From: Halorientalis litorea
GTDB taxonomy: Archaea > Halobacteriota > Halobacteria > Halobacteriales > Haloarculaceae
Direction: 5' to 3'
DNA: 64,000 bases
Assembly: GCF_023028225.1 (NCBI RefSeq)
Contig: NZ_CP095482.1
Location: forward strand, 434,001-498,000
Positions 16,912 to 28,321 of this stretch are shown one piece after another. The translations under genes and the position numbers were made by a program. Under the pieces are notes generated by a model that did no database searches, was not told where the DNA came from, and saw only the letters and a list, made by a program, of their open reading frames with translations. The first letter of the stretch is position 1, and each line of letters starts with the position of its first letter.

Positions 16912-18984
16912 ATGACCGGTACACAGGACACCCTCGCAGAGTTGAGTCGAGAGTACCAGGACTCCATCCCGTCGGACCTCCGTGAGACCCGGACGTTCGA
17001 CTGGTACCTTGACCAGCTATTCGACGAGCCGCGCATCGCCCGCAACGCACACCAGCGCGTCGCAGACATGTTCGACTACTACGGCACCGAGTACGACGAG
17101 GACGCCGGTGTCGTCGAGTACAAACTCGCCTCGGAAGACCCACTCCGTGACGGAGAGAACACCTTCTACGGGCGGGTCGTCCACGAGGCCATCCACGAGT
17201 TCGTCAACAAGGTCAAAAGCGGTGCGCGTGGCCTCGGCCCCGAGAAACGCATCAAACTCCTGCTCGGTCCGGTCGGGTCCGGGAAATCCGACTTCGACCG
17301 ACAGGTCCGCACCTACTACGAACACTACACCGGGACCGACGCGGGGCGGATGTACACCTTCCGCTGGACGAACCTCTGTGACATCATCCCCGACCAGGAC
17401 CCGGCCGACGACACCGTGCGCTCGCCGATGAATCAGGACCCGCTGGTGCTCCTCCCACAGGACCAGCGTGACTCGGTCATCGAGAAACTCAACGACGAAC
17501 TCGACGCGCCTTACACCATCCGCAACGAGCAGGCACTCGACCCGGCGAGCGAGTTCTACATGGACCGCCTGCTGGCCCACTACGACGACGACCTCCAGCA
17601 GGTGCTGGAGAACCACGTCGAAATCGTCCGTCTCGTCGCCGACGAGAACCAGCGCCGGGCCATCGAGACGTTCGAACCCAAGGACAAGAAGAATCAGGAC
17701 GAGACGGAACTGACCGGCGACGTTAACTACTCGAAGATAGCCGTCTACGGGGAGAGCGACCCGCGCGCCTTCGACTACTCCGGCGCGTTCTGTAACGCCA
17801 ACCGCGGTATCTTCAGCGGCGAGGAGTTGCTGAAACTCCAGCGGGAGTTCCTCTACGACTTCCTGCACGCCACGCAGGAGCAGACTATCAAGCCCAAGAA
17901 CAACCCGCGCATCGACATCGACCAAGTCATCGTCGGGCGGACGAACATGCCCGAGTACAAGGACAAGAAGGGCGACGAGAAGATGGAGGCGTTCAACGAC
18001 CGGACCAAGCGCATCGACTTCCCGTACGTCCTCCAGTACTCCGAGGAGGCCGAAATCTACGAAAAGATGCTTCGGAACGCGGACCTCCCGGACATCAACG
18101 TCGAACCCCACACCTTGGAGATGGCGGGGCTGTTCGGCGTCCTCACCCGCATCGAGGAGCCGGACGCGGGTGCCGTCGACCTGCTCCAGAAGGCCAAAGC
18201 CTACAACGGCGAAGTCGACGAGCAGGAGGACGTCGACGTGAAGAAACTCCGCGAGGAGGCCGCCGAGATGGCCGAAATCGGGGAGGGCATGGAGGGGGTC
18301 TCCCCGCGGTTCATCGGCGACGAGATAGCCGAGGCCATCATGGACTCGATGCACCGCGAACGTCAGTTCCTCTCGCCGTTGACGACGTTCAACCACTTCG
18401 AGGAGAACCTCGAAAACCACGGCTCCATCCCGGAGGACCGCTTCGAGACGTACTACCGCTACCTCGAACTCGTCCGCGAGGAGTACAAGGACCGGGCCAT
18501 CGAGGACGTGCGCCACGCGCTGGCCTACGACGTGGACGAGATACAGCGGCAGGGCGAGAAGTACATGGACCACGTGATGGCCTACATCGACGACAACACC
18601 GTCGAGGACGAGATAACGGGCCGCGAACAGGAACCCGACGAGACGTTCCTCCGCTCGGTGGAGGAGAAACTCGACGTGCCCGAGGACCGGAAAGACGACT
18701 TCCGGCAGGAGGTCAGCAACTGGGTGTCCCGCCGCGCCCGCGAGGGTGAAGGGTTCAACCCGCAGGACAACGACCGCCTGCGCCGCGCGTTAGAGCGCAA
18801 ACTTTGGGAAGACAAGAAGCACAACATCAACTTCTCGGCACTGGTCTCCAGCGGCGAGATGGACGACGACGAGCGCAACCAGTGGGTCGACGCCCTCATC
18901 GAACAGGGCTACACCGAGGAAGGAGCCAAGGAGGTGCTCGAGTTCGCCGGTGCAGAGGTCGCCAAAGCAGAGATGGAAGACTGA
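16912..18984 (+). CDS. prkA: PrkA family serine protein kinase/AAA ATPase (first copy)
   Basis: 690 residues. The PrkA ATPase core has Walker A G-P-V-G-S-G-K-S near residue 120. The PrkA C-terminal region follows, with G-D-V-N-Y-S-K-I and the acidic helical tail. PrkA proteins in bacteria are linked to stress and starvation responses together with YeaH and SpoVR/YcgB, and that gene order is present here. Its stop overlaps the start of the second PrkA-like gene (TGATG), so translation is probably coupled. Confidence 0.9.
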   Translation: MTGTQDTLAELSREYQDSIPSDLRETRTFDWYLDQLFDEPRIARNAHQRVADMFDYYGTEYDEDAGVVEYKLASEDPLRDGENTFYGRVVHEAIHEFVNKVKSGARGLGPEKRIKLLLGPVGSGKSDFDRQVRTYYEHYTGTDAGRMYTFRWTNLCDIIPDQDPADDTVRSPMNQDPLVLLPQDQRDSVIEKLNDELDAPYTIRNEQALDPASEFYMDRLLAHYDDDLQQVLENHVEIVRLVADENQRRAIETFEPKDKKNQDETELTGDVNYSKIAVYGESDPRAFDYSGAFCNANRGIFSGEELLKLQREFLYDFLHATQEQTIKPKNNPRIDIDQVIVGRTNMPEYKDKKGDEKMEAFNDRTKRIDFPYVLQYSEEAEIYEKMLRNADLPDINVEPHTLEMAGLFGVLTRIEEPDAGAVDLLQKAKAYNGEVDEQEDVDVKKLREEAAEMAEIGEGMEGVSPRFIGDEIAEAIMDSMHRERQFLSPLTTFNHFEENLENHGSIPEDRFETYYRYLELVREEYKDRAIEDVRHALAYDVDEIQRQGEKYMDHVMAYIDDNTVEDEITGREQEPDETFLRSVEEKLDVPEDRKDDFRQEVSNWVSRRAREGEGFNPQDNDRLRRALERKLWEDKKHNINFSALVSSGEMDDDERNQWVDALIEQGYTEEGAKEVLEFAGAEVAKAEMED

Positions 18985-21266
18985 TGGCCAGACACGACTA
19001 CATCGACGCCGCCGATACGGCCCTCGAAGAGACGTATCAGGAGCCGATGAGTCTCGCCGAGTACGTCGACCTAGTGTTGGAGCGGCCCCACCTCGCAGCC
19101 CACGCCTCGAAGTACCTGCTCTCGGCCATCGAAGCGGCCGGGACCCGGACGGTCATCGAGGAGGGCGAGGAGAAGGAACGCTACCGCTTCTTCGACGACC
19201 CGCACAACGACGGCGAACACGCCATCCTCGGGAACACGGACACGCTCAACCAGTTCGTCGACGACCTGCGCTCCATCGCGGCCGCCCGCGGCAAGGACGA
19301 GAAGATAATCTGGCTCGACGGGCCGACGGCGACGGGGAAGTCCGAACTCAAGCGGTGTCTCATCAACGGCCTCCGGGAGTACTCCAAAACCGACGAAGGC
19401 CGCCGGTACACCGTCGAGTGGAACGTCGCCGGGGCCGAGGGCGACGCCAGCGGTCTGACCTACGGCGAGGAGACAGTCAGCGACGAGGACGACTGGTACG
19501 AGAGTCCGGTGCAGGTCCACCCGTTGACTGTGTTCCCGCCGTCGGTCCGCGAGGACCTGCTGGCGGACCTGAACGAGCGACTGGACGACCACGTTCCCGT
19601 CCGCGTCGAGAGCGACCTCGACCCGTTCTCGCGGGAAGCCTACGACTTCCTCGAAGAGGAGTACCGCCGGCAGGACACGGACGACCTGTTCTCGGCGGTT
19701 ACGGCCCCCCGACACCTCCGCGTCAAGAATTTCGTCGTCGACGTGGGCCGGGGCATCGGCGTCCTCCACAGCGAGGACGACGGGTCGCCCAAGGAACGAC
19801 TCGTCGGGTCGTGGATGGCGGGGATGCTCCGGGAGTTGGACTCGCGGGGCCGGAAGAACCCCCAAGCGTTCAGCTACGACGGCGTCCTCTCGCAGGGCAA
19901 CGGTCTGCTCACCGTCGTCGAGGACGCCGCACAGCACGCCGACCTGCTCCAGAAGTTGCTGAACGTCCCCGACGAGGGAGCCGTGAAACTGGACAAGGGC
20001 ATCGGGATGGACATCGACACACAGATGATTATCATCTCGAACCCGGACCTCGAAGCGCGCCTGAACCAACACGCCGACCGTGAGGGACAGGACCCGCTGA
20101 AAGCGTTGAAACGACGCCTCGACAAACACGAGTTCGACTACCTGACGAACCTCTCGCTCGAAGCCCAACTCCTCCGCCGGGAGTTGACGAGCGAGACGGC
20201 CGTGTGGACGGCCCAGTCGTGGGACGAACTGGAGGAGTGGATACGCGAACCGCTCCGCGTCTCGGTGCGGGACAGCGACGCTGCGGTCAACGAGAAGGAA
20301 CTGGCCCCACACGCCATCGAGGCCGCCGCGCTGTACGCCGTCGTCACCCGACTCGACGAGGAAGACGTGCCGAACGGCCTCGACATGGTGGACAAAGCCC
20401 TGCTGTTCGACCGCGGCTACCTGCAGGAGGGCGACGACCGAATCGACATGGACGACTTCGACTGGAACGACGACGCGCGGGACGGCGACCACGGCATCCC
20501 CGTGACCTACACCCGGGACATCATCGCCGACTTGCTCCACGAGGAGCGCGAGCGGTTCCACTCGGAGTTACCGGTCGAACACGTCCTGATGCCGCGGGAC
20601 GTGCTCAACGCGATGGCCGAACGACTCGGCGACGCACCGGTGTTCTCCGGGAGCGAGCGCGTCGAGTTCGAGAACCAAGTCGTGACGGTGAAAAACCACG
20701 TCTTCGGTCAGCAGGAAGACGACGTGCTCGCGGCAATCATGCGGGACAAGCGCGTCGACGAGGCGACGGTCGAGGAGTACATCGAACACGTCTACGCGTG
20801 GGAGGCCGACGAGCAGATAGAGAACGACCGCGGTGAGCTCGTCGACCCCGACCCGCTGAAGATGAAGGTGTTCGAGATAGAACACCTCGGGCGGTTCAAC
20901 GAGAGTAACTACGACGGCAACGACCCCGACGACGCCGTCGAGTCGTTCCGCACGGACAAGATAATCACCGCGCTGAACCGCCACGCGTGGCACAACCGTG
21001 ACGACACGTTCCGCATCGAGGACGTGAACCCCAAGGAGATACCGGTCATCAAGTCGGTACTCGGTACGCACGACTGGGAGGACGTGCGGCGGACGTTCGA
21101 GGACTTCGACCCACGACAGTGGGACAACCCGCCGAGCGGTACCGAGACGGCGGCCGTCAAGGAGGACACCGTGCGCAACCTGACGGAGATGTTCGACTAC
21201 AGCGAGGCCTCCGCCGAGTTGACCAGCCGCCACGTCATGAGTCAGGTGAGTTACAAATGGGACTGA
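18984..21266 (+). CDS. PrkA-like kinase/AAA ATPase (second, divergent copy)
   Basis: 760 residues from the overlapping ATG. Walker A is [10 protein letters not shown] near residue 112. The overall plan matches the first copy but the sequence is quite diverged and longer, so this is an old duplication. Enteric bacteria carry one PrkA in the matching operon (yeaG-yeaH); a two-PrkA operon is the form I associate with haloarchaea. The two may form a mixed complex. Its end overlaps the YeaH-type gene by about 10 bases. Confidence 0.85.
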   Translation: MARHDYIDAADTALEETYQEPMSLAEYVDLVLERPHLAAHASKYLLSAIEAAGTRTVIEEGEEKERYRFFDDPHNDGEHAILGNTDTLNQFVDDLRSIAAARGKDEKIIWLDGPTATGKSELKRCLINGLREYSKTDEGRRYTVEWNVAGAEGDASGLTYGEETVSDEDDWYESPVQVHPLTVFPPSVREDLLADLNERLDDHVPVRVESDLDPFSREAYDFLEEEYRRQDTDDLFSAVTAPRHLRVKNFVVDVGRGIGVLHSEDDGSPKERLVGSWMAGMLRELDSRGRKNPQAFSYDGVLSQGNGLLTVVEDAAQHADLLQKLLNVPDEGAVKLDKGIGMDIDTQMIIISNPDLEARLNQHADREGQDPLKALKRRLDKHEFDYLTNLSLEAQLLRRELTSETAVWTAQSWDELEEWIREPLRVSVRDSDAAVNEKELAPHAIEAAALYAVVTRLDEEDVPNGLDMVDKALLFDRGYLQEGDDRIDMDDFDWNDDARDGDHGIPVTYTRDIIADLLHEERERFHSELPVEHVLMPRDVLNAMAERLGDAPVFSGSERVEFENQVVTVKNHVFGQQEDDVLAAIMRDKRVDEATVEEYIEHVYAWEADEQIENDRGELVDPDPLKMKVFEIEHLGRFNESNYDGNDPDDAVESFRTDKIITALNRHAWHNRDDTFRIEDVNPKEIPVIKSVLGTHDWEDVRRTFEDFDPRQWDNPPSGTETAAVKEDTVRNLTEMFDYSEASAELTSRHVMSQVSYKWD

Positions 21267-22570
21267 GAGACGACATCGACCGCTACCGGGAAGTTGGCGA
21301 AGAGCGACGGCAAGACCTCGCCGAGTTCATCCAGTACGGTGACCTCGGCCAGTCCCGCCCCGACGAGGTGAAGATACCCATCAAAATCGTGGACCTCCCG
21401 GAGTTCGCCTACGACCAGCGGGACATGGGCGGCGTCGGGCAGGGCGAGGACGCCGAGGAGGGCCAACCCGTCGGCCAACCGGAGCCACAGCCCGGCGATG
21501 GCGACGAGGACGGCGACCCCGGCGAGGAGGGGGCAGACCACGAGTACTACGAGATGGACCCCGAGGAGTTCGCCGAGGAACTCGACGAGGAACTCGGACT
21601 GGACCTCGAACCGAAGGGGAAGGAAGTCATCGAGGAGAAGGAAGGTGACTTCACGGACATCACGCGAACCGGTCCCACCTCGACGCTGGACTTCGAGACG
21701 CTGTTCAAGAAGGGCCTCAAGCGCAAGTTGGCGATGGACTTCGACCGCGGCTTCGTGCGCGAGGCCCTGAAAGTCGAGGGGATGGGGCCGGCCTCGGTGT
21801 TCGAGTGGGCGCGCGGGGAGAACACCCCCGTCTCCCGCTCGTGGCTCGAAGAGGCGTACGCGGACCTCTCGGCCGACGAGAAGTCGACGTGGGCCTCGAT
21901 GGACGAGATGGCAGACAACGTCGACCGGGAGTCCACCGCAGAGCGAATCCGGCGGGAGGGCGTCGACCAGATACCGTTCCGTCGGGAGGACGAACGCTAC
22001 CGCTACCCCGAAGTCGTCGAGGAGAAAGAGAAGAACGTCGTCGTGGTCAACATCCGGGACGTGTCCGGGTCGATGCGGGAGAAGAAGCGCGAACTGGTCG
22101 AACGGACGTTCACGCCGCTGGACTGGTATCTGACGGGCAAGTACGACAACGCCGAGTTCGTCTACATCGCCCACGACGCCGAGGCGTGGGAAGTCGAGCG
22201 CGACGAGTTCTTCGGCATCAGGAGCGGCGGCGGCACGCGCATCTCCAGCGCGTACGAGGTGGCCGCCGAGGTGCTGGAGGAGGAGTACCCGTGGCACGAG
22301 TGGAACCGGTACGTGTTCGCGGCGGGCGACTCCGAGAACTCCAGCAACGACACCGAAGAGCAGGTCATCCCGCTGATGGAGCAGATACCAGCGAACCTCC
22401 ACGCATACGTGGAGACCCAGCCGAGCGGCAACGCCATCAACGCCACACACGCAGAGGAGGTAGAGCGACACTTCCGGGAGAGTGACAACGTGGCCGTCGC
22501 GTACGTCTCTAGCCCCGAGGACGTGGTCGACGCCATCTACGAGATACTGAGTACGGAGGACGAATCATGA
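21257..22570 (+). CDS. YeaH/DUF444 family VWA-like protein
   Basis: 437 residues. An acidic N-terminal half is followed by a von Willebrand A-like domain with MIDAS motif D-V-S-G-S-M near residue 272 and [11 protein letters not shown], the DUF444 signature. In bacteria the yeaH product acts with PrkA and SpoVR in stress response. The start overlaps the previous stop and its own stop overlaps the SpoVR start (ATGA), so all four genes form one tightly coupled operon. Confidence 0.9.
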   Translation: MGLRDDIDRYREVGEERRQDLAEFIQYGDLGQSRPDEVKIPIKIVDLPEFAYDQRDMGGVGQGEDAEEGQPVGQPEPQPGDGDEDGDPGEEGADHEYYEMDPEEFAEELDEELGLDLEPKGKEVIEEKEGDFTDITRTGPTSTLDFETLFKKGLKRKLAMDFDRGFVREALKVEGMGPASVFEWARGENTPVSRSWLEEAYADLSADEKSTWASMDEMADNVDRESTAERIRREGVDQIPFRREDERYRYPEVVEEKEKNVVVVNIRDVSGSMREKKRELVERTFTPLDWYLTGKYDNAEFVYIAHDAEAWEVERDEFFGIRSGGGTRISSAYEVAAEVLEEEYPWHEWNRYVFAAGDSENSSNDTEEQVIPLMEQIPANLHAYVETQPSGNAINATHAEEVERHFRESDNVAVAYVSSPEDVVDAIYEILSTEDES

Positions 22571-24567
22571 ACTCCGACCGTTACGAAGCGCGACGTATCG
22601 CCGAGGACCTCGAAGAGCCGGTCGATGAGGCGTCGAACCTCGCGGCCAAACTGGGACTGGACCCCTACCCGGTCAACTACTGGATCGTCGACTACGACGA
22701 GATGAACGAACTCATCGCCTACGGCGGGTTCCAGCAGCGGTACCCACACTGGCGGTGGGGGATGCAGTACGACCAGCAACAGAAGCAGAGCCAGTTCCTT
22801 GGCGGGAAAGCGTTCGAAATCGTCAACAACGACAACCCGTCGCACGCGTTCCTACAGGAGTCGAACACGATGGCCGACCAGAAGGCGGTCATCACCCACG
22901 TCGAGGCACACGCCGACTTCTTCGCGAACAACGAGTGGTTCGGGATGTTCGCCGACAACCCGGATGCCGCCGCGATGTTGGCCCGCCACTCCGACGCCAT
23001 CGAGGAGTACATGCAGGACCCCGACATCGACCGTGCGGCGGTCGAGAAGTGGATAGACAGCATCCTCTGTCTGGAGGACAACATCGACCAGCACGAACCG
23101 TACGCGCCCGTCGAGACGGAGTTCCGAGAGGAACGTCCCGACGACGAGATAGACCGGGAGGACGTCGCGGAGAAACTCGACGAACTCGACCTCTCCGAGG
23201 AAGTCCGGGGGCAGGTGTTCGACGAGGAGTGGCTCGAAGCCCAGCGTGACGACGACGGGGAAGTCACGTTCCCCGCCGACCCCCAGAAGGACGTGCTCGG
23301 CTTCCTGCGGGAGCACGGCATGGCCTACGACACCGACGCGGGCAAGGCCGTAGCCATGACCGACTGGCAGCGCGAGATACTCGAAATTCTCCGTCGGGAG
23401 GCGTACTACTTCGCCCCACAGAAGATGACGAAGGTGCTCAACGAGGGCTGGGCGAGTTACTGGGAGTCGACGATGATGTCGAAGGAGGCGTTCGCCGACG
23501 CCGACGAGTTCGTCAAGTACGCCGACCACATGGCCCAAGTGCTGGGGTCGCCCGGGCTGAATCCGTACAAACTCGGGTTGGAACTCTGGCAGTACGTCGA
23601 GAACACGACCAACCGCCGGGAAGTCGTCGAGCACCTGCTCAAAGTCGACGGCATCACGTGGCGGAACTTCCACGACCGGGTGGACTTCGGGGCAGTTCAG
23701 GACCACATCGCACCGGACCCGATGCTATCGGACATTCCGGCCTCGCTCGACGAGTTCGCCGCCGACGACCCGCGCGTCGACGCCGAGGCACTGGAGCGGG
23801 CACGGAAGGGGGACGTGGACATCGAGACGTATCCGTGGAAGGTACTGACCTACGAGGGACTCGCGGAGCGGCACTACTCGCTGGTCGAACCCGCCAACCG
23901 TGGGTTCGTCTCACGCATCGGGCAGGAGGAACTCGAACGCGTCTCGCGGTACATGTTCGACACCGAACGCTTCGACAGCGTCGCGGACGCACTCGCCGAC
24001 ATCGACTACACGCGCGGGTGGGACCGGATGCGCGAAATCCGGGAGAGCCACAACGACGTGACGTTCCTCGACGAGTTCCTCACACAGGAGTTCGTCGACG
24101 AGAACGACTATTTCACCTACGAGTACACCCAGTCGACGGGCGACTACCGCGTCACGTCGACGGACTACGAGGACGTGAAGAAGAAGCTGATGTTGCAGTT
24201 CACGAACTTCGGGAAACCGACCGTCGTCGTCGAGGACGGCAACTACAACAACCGCAACGAGTTGCTGTTGGCCCACCGGTACAACGGCGTGATGCTCGAC
24301 GTCGAACAGGCCACCGACACGCTCGAACGCGTCTTCGAGTTGTGGGGGCGACCGGTGAACCTCAAGACCATCGTAAAGGAACTCGACGAACACGACATCG
24401 AGGTTGCGAAACGCCGTGACCAGGAACCCGAACCGGAGGAGCGGGGGAAACTCATCCGCTACGACGGCGAGGAGGTCACCGTCCGTGACCTCGACTGGGA
24501 CGAGGTCGAACACCTCGGGGCGACCGACGTGGACTACGACACCAAACCGGACGAGTGGCTCGCCTAA
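22567..24567 (+). CDS. SpoVR family protein
   Basis: 666 residues, with the SpoVR N-terminal signature around [16 protein letters not shown] and Y-P-H-W-R-W-G-M, and a histidine-containing core (H-V-E-A-H-A-D-F-F). SpoVR/YcgB proteins work in the same pathway as PrkA and YeaH; their biochemical role is unsettled. This is the last gene of the operon; about 400 bases without a gene follow. Confidence 0.9.
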   Translation: MNSDRYEARRIAEDLEEPVDEASNLAAKLGLDPYPVNYWIVDYDEMNELIAYGGFQQRYPHWRWGMQYDQQQKQSQFLGGKAFEIVNNDNPSHAFLQESNTMADQKAVITHVEAHADFFANNEWFGMFADNPDAAAMLARHSDAIEEYMQDPDIDRAAVEKWIDSILCLEDNIDQHEPYAPVETEFREERPDDEIDREDVAEKLDELDLSEEVRGQVFDEEWLEAQRDDDGEVTFPADPQKDVLGFLREHGMAYDTDAGKAVAMTDWQREILEILRREAYYFAPQKMTKVLNEGWASYWESTMMSKEAFADADEFVKYADHMAQVLGSPGLNPYKLGLELWQYVENTTNRREVVEHLLKVDGITWRNFHDRVDFGAVQDHIAPDPMLSDIPASLDEFAADDPRVDAEALERARKGDVDIETYPWKVLTYEGLAERHYSLVEPANRGFVSRIGQEELERVSRYMFDTERFDSVADALADIDYTRGWDRMREIRESHNDVTFLDEFLTQEFVDENDYFTYEYTQSTGDYRVTSTDYEDVKKKLMLQFTNFGKPTVVVEDGNYNNRNELLLAHRYNGVMLDVEQATDTLERVFELWGRPVNLKTIVKELDEHDIEVAKRRDQEPEPEERGKLIRYDGEEVTVRDLDWDEVEHLGATDVDYDTKPDEWLA

Positions 24568-24984
24568 CCGCCCCCGATTTCTCCGTCACACAGCTGTAAA
24601 CAGTCGTTACGCGCCCTCACAAACGCGAGTTCTGGGAAAACGAGTTTCACGAGAGCGGCTGTGTTGGGATGTGAATCGTCCCGCACGGCGACCAGTCAGT
24701 GTAACAGTCGGTTGTCCAGTCCACCGTCGAGGCATCCCTGACTGCCTCGGGCGGACCGTGTAGCCAGTTCGTCAGGTAGAGCGGTTCTGTGGCGGAGAGT
24801 TGAACGGGCCGAAGAGTTCTGGACAAAGCATATTAATCTGTCCACCGTGTCTCGTAATGAGTTCTTAGAAGGTATTAATTAGATGGGAGAACGCGATACA
24901 GAACGAGAGAAGCGAACTGACCAGCAGTAAGATGGGTGTACTTGGGTGTACACTGGTGGTGTGCGGGCGGGGTGGACGGAGACA
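24568..24984. promoter_or_regulatory. Intergenic region before the second DUF7344-type gene
   Basis: 417 bases. AT-rich boxes are visible near 24829-24838 (gcatattaat) and 24872-24880 (gtattaatta). A short direct repeat, gggtgtac, occurs at about 24934 and 24945 just before the start codon. I see no gene here. Confidence 0.4.
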
Positions 24985-25566
24985 ATGAGCACGGCCACAC
25001 AAAGACCACGAACGGACACACTAGATGCGAGCGAGATACACGATATCCTGCGCAACGACCGACGCCGGTTAGCCATCAAGTGTCTCCGGGAGAACGGCGA
25101 GACGCTCAGCGTCCGTGACCTCTCGGAGGCCGTCGCCGCGAGGGAGACCGGCGAGTCTCCCCCGCCCCGTGACAAGCGGCGGAGCGTCTACGTCTCGTTG
25201 CACCAGACACATCTCCCGAAACTCGACGAACTCGGCATCCTCGAGTACGACACCGACAACAAGCGGGTCCTCCTCCAAGACAGGGCGACGGAAGTGACGA
25301 CGTACATGGAAGTCGTCCCCCGCTACGGCATCACGTGGGCCGAGTACTACCTCGTGCTGGGCGTCCTCGGGTTCGGGACGGTACTGACCGCGAACCTCGG
25401 CACGCCGCTGTTCGGCACTATCGGTGCCCCGACGGTTGCGACGGGGTACCTGCTCGTGTTAGTCGCCTCCGCGGCGTACCACGTCCGGTCACAGGACAGA
25501 CGGCTGTTCGAGGGACTCCGGTCTGAAGACATTGCGCCCGACGCCGAGGCTGACGCCGACGAGTAG
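24985..25566 (+). CDS. Membrane-anchored winged-helix regulator (DUF7344-type)
   Basis: 193 residues from the ATG at 24985; an upstream start adds 13 unlikely residues. An N-terminal winged helix (L-R-N-D-R-R-R-L-A-I, T-H-L-P-K-L-D-E-L-G-I-L) is followed by the W-A-E-Y-Y-L segment and two membrane helices, as in the paralogue at 6667-7236. An acidic tail ends the protein. It is 31 bases from the next gene. Targets are unknown. Confidence 0.8.
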   Translation: MSTATQRPRTDTLDASEIHDILRNDRRRLAIKCLRENGETLSVRDLSEAVAARETGESPPPRDKRRSVYVSLHQTHLPKLDELGILEYDTDNKRVLLQDRATEVTTYMEVVPRYGITWAEYYLVLGVLGFGTVLTANLGTPLFGTIGAPTVATGYLLVLVASAAYHVRSQDRRLFEGLRSEDIAPDAEADADE

Positions 25567-25597
25567 GCTGAAGGGCCGCGCCGTCGACACTCACCAC

Positions 25598-25987
25598 ATG
25601 GTACGTGCCGACTTCGAGACGCAGACCGACGACCGGGTTACGGTCGTCGACATCACCGACGACGTAGCCGACGCGCTCCCGGCGGACGCCTCGGGGACCT
25701 GTACCGTGTTCGTCCGCCATACGACCGCCGCGGTCAGTGTCAACGAGGCCGAACCACGACTGCTCGACGACATCGAGACGGCAGTCGCGGGCCTCGTCCC
25801 CGAATCCGGCTGGCACCACGACGAACTGGACGGCAACGCCGACGCTCACCTCCGGTCGATGTTTCTCGGTCGGGACGTGACACTCCCCGTGGTGGACGGG
25901 TCCCTCGACCTCGGTACGTGGCAGTCGGTGTTGCTCGTGGAGTGTGATGGCCCCCGAACCCGGACAGTCACAGTCGTCTGTGAATGA
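25598..25987 (+). CDS. YjbQ/UPF0047 family protein
   Basis: 129 residues. F-V-R-H-T-T-A-A-V-S-V-N-E and G-N-A-D-A-H-L-R-S, followed by G-T-W-Q-S-V-L-L-V-E-C-D-G-P, are the signature of the YjbQ (secondary thiamine-phosphate synthase enzyme) family. The conserved His and Glu residues likely bind metal. The physiological role in archaea is not established. Confidence 0.92.
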   Translation: MVRADFETQTDDRVTVVDITDDVADALPADASGTCTVFVRHTTAAVSVNEAEPRLLDDIETAVAGLVPESGWHHDELDGNADAHLRSMFLGRDVTLPVVDGSLDLGTWQSVLLVECDGPRTRTVTVVCE

Positions 25988-26082
25988 TGGCGACGGGACG
26001 CGCTCCCGGGAGACGGCAACCGCCGGTTTGATGCGGACGGACCCCAACTAGCAGTAGACCGGTCCGCCGGTCCTCGTCTCAC

Positions 26083-27516
26083 ATGTCCAAGACAGCCATC
26101 GTCTGGTTCCGTACCGACCTTCGAGTACACGACAACCCACCGCTCGCGGCGGCAGTCGAGGACACCGACGAAGTAGTTCCGGTGTACACGTTCGATCCAC
26201 AGCAGTTCGGGGAGAGTGAATACGGCGTTCCCAAGACGGGGCCGCGACGGGCACAGTTTCGCCGCGAGAGCGTGACCGACCTGCGGTCGTCGCTCCGTGA
26301 ACGGGACGGTGACCTCGTGGTTCGGCAGGGACGGCCCGACCGGGTACTCCCCACTCTCGCCAGGGAACACGACGCCGACGCCGTCCACTGCCAGACCCGA
26401 CCGGCGACCGAGGAGTACGAGACGGAAGCGTCGGTTCGGCAATCTCTCTCCCACGAAGGTATCGAGTTGAAGACGCACTGGACACACACTCTGTATCACC
26501 GAGAAGACCTGCCCACGCCGGTGGCCGACATCGCCGACACGTTCACGCCGTGGCGGCAAGACGTGGAGGAAAACGCCGCAGTCCGGGAGCCGGTACCTGC
26601 ACCCGAGACGGTGCCGACACCGGCAGTCGACTCCGGTGACGTTCCGTCACTGTCCGACCTCGGGTTCGAGAACCCGGAAACCGATATCGACGACCGGGGA
26701 GTCTACGAGTTCCGTGGCGGGGAAACGGCCGGATTGGAGCGACTGGCCGAGTACGTCTGGGAGCGTGACCGGCTACGGGAGTACAAGGAGACGCGGAACG
26801 GGCTCCTCGGTGCGGACTACTCCTCGAAACTGTCCCCGTGGCTGGCACACGGGTGTCTCTCCCCGCGGCGCGTCCACGCGGCGGTCCGTGAGTACGAGGC
26901 CGAACGGGTGGCCAACGAGTCGACGTACTGGCTCGTCTTCGAGTTGCTGTGGCGGGACTTCGACGCCTTCCAGTTCGAGAAACACGGCGCGCAGTTCTTC
27001 CAGCCCGGCGGCATCCGGGCACGCGACATCGACTGGCGGAAGGACCGGACGGCGTTCGAGCGGTGGGCGTCCGGCGAGACCGGCGTACCGTTCGTGGACG
27101 CGAACATGCGCGAATTGAATGCGACGGGGTACATGTCCAATCGGGGACGGCAGAACGCCGCCAGTTTCTTGGCGAACACGCTCGGCGTGGACTGGCGGCT
27201 CGGGGCCGCCTACTTCGAGTCACGCCTCATCGACTACGACGTGTGCAGCAACTGGGGGAACTGGGCCTACGTCGCCGGGACGGGAAACGATTCGCGGGAT
27301 TCGGCCTTCGACGTGGTCGGACAGGCCCACCGCTACGACGGCGACGCCGAGTACGTCACGCACTGGTGCCCCGAACTCGACGGACTTCCATCCGCATACG
27401 CCCACGAACCGTGGACGATGAGCGAGGCCGAACAACGTCAGTACGGGGTCGAACTCGGTATCGAGTACCCCGACCCGATGGTCGACGTAGATGCCGGTCA
27501 CGAGCAGTTCGAGTGA
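26083..27516 (+). CDS. Cryptochrome/photolyase, DASH-like
   Basis: 477 residues. The N-terminal photolyase domain has V-W-F-R-T-D-L-R-V-H-D-N. The FAD-binding half contains W-R-D-F-D-A-F-Q, F-V-D-A-N-M-R-E-L, T-G-Y-M-S-N-R-G-R-Q-N and N-W-G-N-W-A-Y-V-A-G-T-G-N-D. These last motifs point to the cryptochrome-DASH group more than to classical CPD photolyases. Likely roles are blue-light sensing or repair of UV-damaged DNA, useful in sunlit brine. Confidence 0.9.
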   Translation: MSKTAIVWFRTDLRVHDNPPLAAAVEDTDEVVPVYTFDPQQFGESEYGVPKTGPRRAQFRRESVTDLRSSLRERDGDLVVRQGRPDRVLPTLAREHDADAVHCQTRPATEEYETEASVRQSLSHEGIELKTHWTHTLYHREDLPTPVADIADTFTPWRQDVEENAAVREPVPAPETVPTPAVDSGDVPSLSDLGFENPETDIDDRGVYEFRGGETAGLERLAEYVWERDRLREYKETRNGLLGADYSSKLSPWLAHGCLSPRRVHAAVREYEAERVANESTYWLVFELLWRDFDAFQFEKHGAQFFQPGGIRARDIDWRKDRTAFERWASGETGVPFVDANMRELNATGYMSNRGRQNAASFLANTLGVDWRLGAAYFESRLIDYDVCSNWGNWAYVAGTGNDSRDSAFDVVGQAHRYDGDAEYVTHWCPELDGLPSAYAHEPWTMSEAEQRQYGVELGIEYPDPMVDVDAGHEQFE

Positions 27517-27637
27517 CAGTTCAGGGCACCGGGACTCATATTCTTTCCCCTGCCCTCGGTCAATCTATCCGCCGAAACACATAATGTCCCCTATGTAGAA
27601 GGTACCACAGCACAGTAACTCATCTGACCCTTGTTAC

Positions 27638-28291
27638 ATGAGGTATTTCGACTTCACCATCTCGCCGGACGACGGGGCAATCCATCCCGCCGATAAAGTC
27701 ATCGCCGACCATCCAGACGTACGTCGGGACGCGCTGATGCACGTCAACGCGCTCGGAGACGGGACTGGTGTCCTCCTCTACCGGTTGTTCGGCGACCACG
27801 AAACCCTGACAGCGGCTATCGACGACAGTCCAGCGGTCCTCGCGTGGGACGTGCTCGACGTTCAGGACGACAGGTTTCACCTCTACCTCCACGTTCCGCC
27901 GGGGCAACCCGCCGGGAGTCTGATGGCCCTCGCACAGAAGTACGCCCTCATCATCGACACCCCGTTGACCTTCACCGACCAGGGCGGCCTCCGAACCACT
28001 ATCGTCGGGACACACGAGATGCTCCGGAAGGCCCTCGAAGAGACACCCGACGGCGTTCGGTTCGCCGTCGAGCAGGCGGGGCAGTACTCACCCGACCGCG
28101 AAGATATCCTCTCGGTCCTGACCGACCGCCAGCACGAAGTGTTCGAGACGGCCATCGAGGAAGGGTACTACGAGATACCACGCCAGACGACCCACGAGGA
28201 CATTTCCGACGCGCTCGGCTGTGCCCCGAGTACCGTCGACGAGCACCTCCGCAAGGCGGAGTCGCGGGTCCTGTCGGCACTGATGCGGTAG
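27638..28291 (+). CDS. HTH-10 (bacterio-opsin activator type) regulator
   Basis: 217 residues. The C-terminal HTH-10 domain begins L-T-D-R-Q-H-E-V-F-E-T-A and contains D-A-L-G-C-A-P-S-T-V-D-E-H-L-R-K-A-E. The N-terminal half is a Bat-like sensing region without a PAS or GAF motif that I can name. It lies between the photolyase and the opposite-strand acyl-CoA ligase; the target is unknown. Confidence 0.85.
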   Translation: MRYFDFTISPDDGAIHPADKVIADHPDVRRDALMHVNALGDGTGVLLYRLFGDHETLTAAIDDSPAVLAWDVLDVQDDRFHLYLHVPPGQPAGSLMALAQKYALIIDTPLTFTDQGGLRTTIVGTHEMLRKALEETPDGVRFAVEQAGQYSPDREDILSVLTDRQHEVFETAIEEGYYEIPRQTTHEDISDALGCAPSTVDEHLRKAESRVLSALMR

Positions 28292-28321
28292 GGCGGTCGA
28301 AAACAGAACCGCTTGCCGCGC

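Noticed and set aside
17017..18573. Long minus-strand open frame opposite prkA
   Set aside because: Val/Leu/Asp-rich shadow translation of the PrkA codons; the same holds for minus frames opposite the second PrkA, YeaH and SpoVR genes.
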